A stretch of DNA of 8,451 nt, taken from assembly GCA_040509055.1 (NCBI GenBank), contig JBEVLT010000092.1:1-8451 (forward strand), read 5' to 3'. This document shows, one piece after another, positions 5,971 through 8,451 of this stretch (position 1 is its first letter; every line of letters starts with the position of its first letter). Both the position numbers and the translations under genes were made by a program. This DNA is from JAJKIP01 sp040509055. GTDB taxonomy: Bacteria > Bacteroidota > Bacteroidia > Chitinophagales > Chitinophagaceae. The notes below the pieces were generated by a model. It saw only the letters and a program-made list of their open reading frames with translations, searched no databases and was not told the origin of the DNA.

Positions 5971-6040
5971 CATCCTCTTTTTTATCAATTCTTCATTACT
6001 GTATCAGGGCCCTGCCTTGTTTTAATAATTCATTTCAACC

Positions 6041-8437
6041 ATGAAATTGCGCGCATTATTTTTTATTGCCGGTATTCTGTTTTCCGCCATCGTATCAGCA
6101 CAAACCAGGTTATCCATCAGCGGGAAGATAACCGATGCCAGAACCGGGGAGCCGCTGGCCGGCGCCACCGTTCATTTTCCCGATCTGCGGCGCGGGGCCG
6201 CCTCCGGCACAGACGGTGGTTATACCATTGCCAATCTTGCACCCGGCAAATACCTTGTAGAGATCAGCCACCTGGGCTATTCTTCCCTTATCGAAACCGT
6301 GGAGCTGGCTGCCGGTATGCAAAAAGATTTCAGGCTCGATCCGTCGGTCATCGAAAACGAAGCTGTCACGGTCACCGGTGTATCGGCCGCCACTTCTACC
6401 AAACGCACGCCGGTACCCGTGAATATCATTAAACGGGAAGACCTGTTCAACAATGTATCTCTGAACCTGGTGGATAATATTTCCCGCACACCGGGCGTAT
6501 CGCAGGTGTCCACCGGTCCTGCCATCTCCAAACCGTTTATCCGCGGCCTGGGATATAACCGGGTGCTGGTGGTGAACGATGGCATCCGGCAGGAAGGGCA
6601 ACAATGGGGCGACGAGCATGGTATTGAAATAGATGAGCAGAATGCCAGCAAGGTGGAAGTACTGAAAGGCCCTGCCTCACTGATGTATGGCAGCGACGCG
6701 CTGGCCGGTGTGGTGAACGTGATCTCCATCGTATCGCCGCCGGAAGGAACCATCCGGGGCAATCTGTCGGCGGCCTACATGGGTAATAACCGGCAGCGTA
6801 ATCTGCATGCCGACCTGGGGGGCAACAGCAAGGGGTTTGTGTGGGGATTGTATGGTTCTTACAAAGCGGCCGGCGATTATAAAAATAAGTACGATGGTCG
6901 TGTGTTCAATTCCAAATTCAACGAACGGGCTTATGGCGGCTACCTGGGGCTGAACAAGAGCTGGGGATATTCGCATCTTTACCTGAGCCAGTTTGATCAG
7001 CGTGTGGGACTGGTGGAAGGAGAGCGTGACGATGCCACGGGGCAGTTTTTAAAACTGATCGATAACGGCGGTGTGGAAGAAGAGGTGATCGCAACGGATG
7101 CAGATTTTAAATCGGCCACCCCATCCGTACCCTGGCAGCGCATCCGGCATTTCAAGGCCGCGCTGGACAATAGTTTTCGCCTTGGCAGCGGCCGCCTTAC
7201 CCTGGTTACCGGTTACCAGCGCAACCAGCGGCAGGAGTTTGGCAATGTGCTGGATCCCGCCGAGCAGGAGCTCTATTTCGATCTGGGCACCGTGAACTAT
7301 AACCTGCAATATCATTTTGCAGAAAAGAACAACTGGAAGACGACCATCGGCGTCAACGGCATGCAGCAAACCAACCACAACAAAGGCGAGGAGGCGCTGA
7401 TACCGGAATATTCGCTGTTCGATATCGGCACCTTCGTCTATGTGCAGAAAAGGGCCGGCTCGCTCACGCTCAGCGGCGGGTTGCGGTACGATCACCGCTC
7501 GCTCGATTCCAAAGGATTGCTGGAAGGCACCGAAGAAAAATTCCCGGCGTTTACCCGCAGCTTTTCCAATGTATCCGGAAGCGCCGGACTGGCCTGCGAG
7601 GCCGGCAGGGGTGTGACCCTGAAGCTGAACCTGGCAAGAGGTTTCCGCGCACCGAGCATACCCGAGCTGGCCAGCAATGGCGCCCACGAAGGTACCAACC
7701 GGTACGAGTATGGCGGTCAGGAACTCCATTCGGAAACCAGCTGGCAGACCGATGCCGGCATCGAGTGGAATACCGAGCACGTTTCGCTCACCGCCAGCCT
7801 GTTTTATACAGCTATTCAAAACTTTATTTATTACCGCAAGCTGGAGTCGGTGGCCGGTGGCGATTCCATCATCACGGATGGTACCGATGATTTCTTTGCC
7901 TTCCAATACCAGCAGAACAATGCCCGGCTCTACGGCGCCGAGTTCAACGTCGATATCCATCCGCACCCGCTGGACTGGCTGCACGTGGAGAATACGTTTT
8001 CCTGGGTGCGCGGCAAGCTGGCCCGTGAAGAGGACGGAAGCAGCAACCTGCCCTTCATTCCCGCAGCGCGGCTGATCAACGAAGTGAAGATCGACCTGCT
8101 GAAAAAGGGCAAAGCGATCCGCAACGTATTTGTAAAAGCGGAACTGGATAACACGTTTGCACAGGGTCATCCCTTTACCGGTTACAATACCGAAACGCGT
8201 ACGCCCGGTTACAGCCTGCTGAATGCCGGCATCGGCGGTGATGTCCGCAGCAGGGGCAAAGTATTGTTCACGCTGTTTGCGGGTGTAAACAATATCACGG
8301 ATGTAGCTTATCAAAACCACCTGAGCCGGTTGAAGTATGCACCGGAAAACCTGGTGACCGGCCGGATGGGGGTCTTTAACATGGGACGCAATTTTGCCGT
8401 GAAGCTGAACATACCGCTGTCATTTCAGACCAACTAA
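6041..8437 (+). CDS. TonB-dependent outer-membrane receptor, ZnuD-like
   Basis: This is a complete 798-residue receptor. The signal peptide is residues 1-20 (hydrophobic core 5-19, cleavage after SA before Q21). A carboxypeptidase-regulatory-like beta-sandwich follows (about 24-98: ISGKITDARTGEPLAGATV, GYTIANLAPGKY). A TonB-box-like EAVTVTG (107-113) leads to the plug (about 120-230: PFIRGLGYNRVLVVNDGIR; VEVLKGPASLMYGSDALAGVVNV). The 22-strand barrel fills the rest and ends near FAVKLNIPLSF. Several stretches resemble neisserial ZnuD as I recall it: the plug loop WGDEHGIEID (189-198), RAPSIPELASNGAHEGTN (536-553), YGAEFNVDIHPHP (631-643), FIPAARL (672-678) and TGYNTETRTPGYSLLN (713-728). E192-H193 and H549 line up with reported ZnuD zinc ligands. 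The long His-rich loop of ZnuD is not present. Import of zinc, copper or a metal complex by TonB energy is inferred; the substrate is unproven. Confidence 0.93.
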   Translation: MKLRALFFIAGILFSAIVSAQTRLSISGKITDARTGEPLAGATVHFPDLRRGAASGTDGGYTIANLAPGKYLVEISHLGYSSLIETVELAAGMQKDFRLDPSVIENEAVTVTGVSAATSTKRTPVPVNIIKREDLFNNVSLNLVDNISRTPGVSQVSTGPAISKPFIRGLGYNRVLVVNDGIRQEGQQWGDEHGIEIDEQNASKVEVLKGPASLMYGSDALAGVVNVISIVSPPEGTIRGNLSAAYMGNNRQRNLHADLGGNSKGFVWGLYGSYKAAGDYKNKYDGRVFNSKFNERAYGGYLGLNKSWGYSHLYLSQFDQRVGLVEGERDDATGQFLKLIDNGGVEEEVIATDADFKSATPSVPWQRIRHFKAALDNSFRLGSGRLTLVTGYQRNQRQEFGNVLDPAEQELYFDLGTVNYNLQYHFAEKNNWKTTIGVNGMQQTNHNKGEEALIPEYSLFDIGTFVYVQKRAGSLTLSGGLRYDHRSLDSKGLLEGTEEKFPAFTRSFSNVSGSAGLACEAGRGVTLKLNLARGFRAPSIPELASNGAHEGTNRYEYGGQELHSETSWQTDAGIEWNTEHVSLTASLFYTAIQNFIYYRKLESVAGGDSIITDGTDDFFAFQYQQNNARLYGAEFNVDIHPHPLDWLHVENTFSWVRGKLAREEDGSSNLPFIPAARLINEVKIDLLKKGKAIRNVFVKAELDNTFAQGHPFTGYNTETRTPGYSLLNAGIGGDVRSRGKVLFTLFAGVNNITDVAYQNHLSRLKYAPENLVTGRMGVFNMGRNFAVKLNIPLSFQTN

Positions 8438-8451
8438 AAATAAAAACGGCC

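Noticed and set aside
6005..6014. CAGGGCCCTG palindrome upstream of the receptor gene as a regulatory site
   Set aside because: A 10-bp self-complementary sequence has no loop and can easily occur by chance; nothing nearby ties it to a promoter.
7049..8320. Long open frame of 423 codons antisense to the TonB receptor gene
   Set aside because: It lies wholly opposite a well-supported receptor gene, shows no recognisable domain or motif, and is the usual shadow frame produced by codon bias in GC-rich coding DNA.

Overview
The window reads as ordinary chromosomal DNA of a Bacteroidota bacterium, most likely family Chitinophagaceae (Chitinophaga-like). The reasons are the AraC-type HTH/O6-methylguanine methyltransferase fusion, an N-terminal carboxypeptidase-regulatory-like domain on a TonB-dependent receptor, genes without clear Shine-Dalgarno sequences, and intergenic matches to the Bacteroidetes promoter (TTTG, about 20 nt, TAnnTTTG). 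The genus assignment is inference. No tRNA, rRNA, CRISPR array, insertion sequence or phage gene was seen.

Layout. Bases 1-66 hold the last 21 codons of an unidentified plus-strand gene. rsmE (230-952, +) encodes the 16S rRNA m3U1498 methyltransferase. It converges on a minus-strand pair, pyrD (2770-1739, class 2 dihydroorotate dehydrogenase) followed after 3 nt by a TerC-family membrane protein gene (1735-935). The 3' ends of rsmE and the TerC gene overlap by 18 bp. A 172-bp divergent spacer then leads to a monocistronic thiolase gene (2943-4118, +). This spacer holds a near-ideal Bacteroidetes promoter and a small heptamer repeat. The thiolase gene converges on a second minus-strand pair: the HTH-methyltransferase fusion (5476-4631) and a GNAT acetyltransferase (4617-4132).

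The right third (5477-8437) is the most interesting part. A compact divergent promoter region (5477-5616) separates the DNA-repair pair from a plus-strand two-gene module. The first gene encodes an unrecognised 109-residue, probably exported protein with a Cys-x-Cys motif and a C-terminal LRGPP motif. The second encodes a 798-residue TonB-dependent receptor resembling the neisserial zinc receptor ZnuD. A 15-bp palindrome followed by a T-tract lies between the two genes. I infer that they act together in outer-membrane uptake of a transition metal (zinc or possibly copper) or a metal complex. The remaining genes are housekeeping or common accessory functions (rRNA modification, pyrimidine synthesis, metal homeostasis, fatty-acid oxidation, alkylation repair). 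I found no clearly new system. The small-protein/receptor module is the best candidate for something undescribed.
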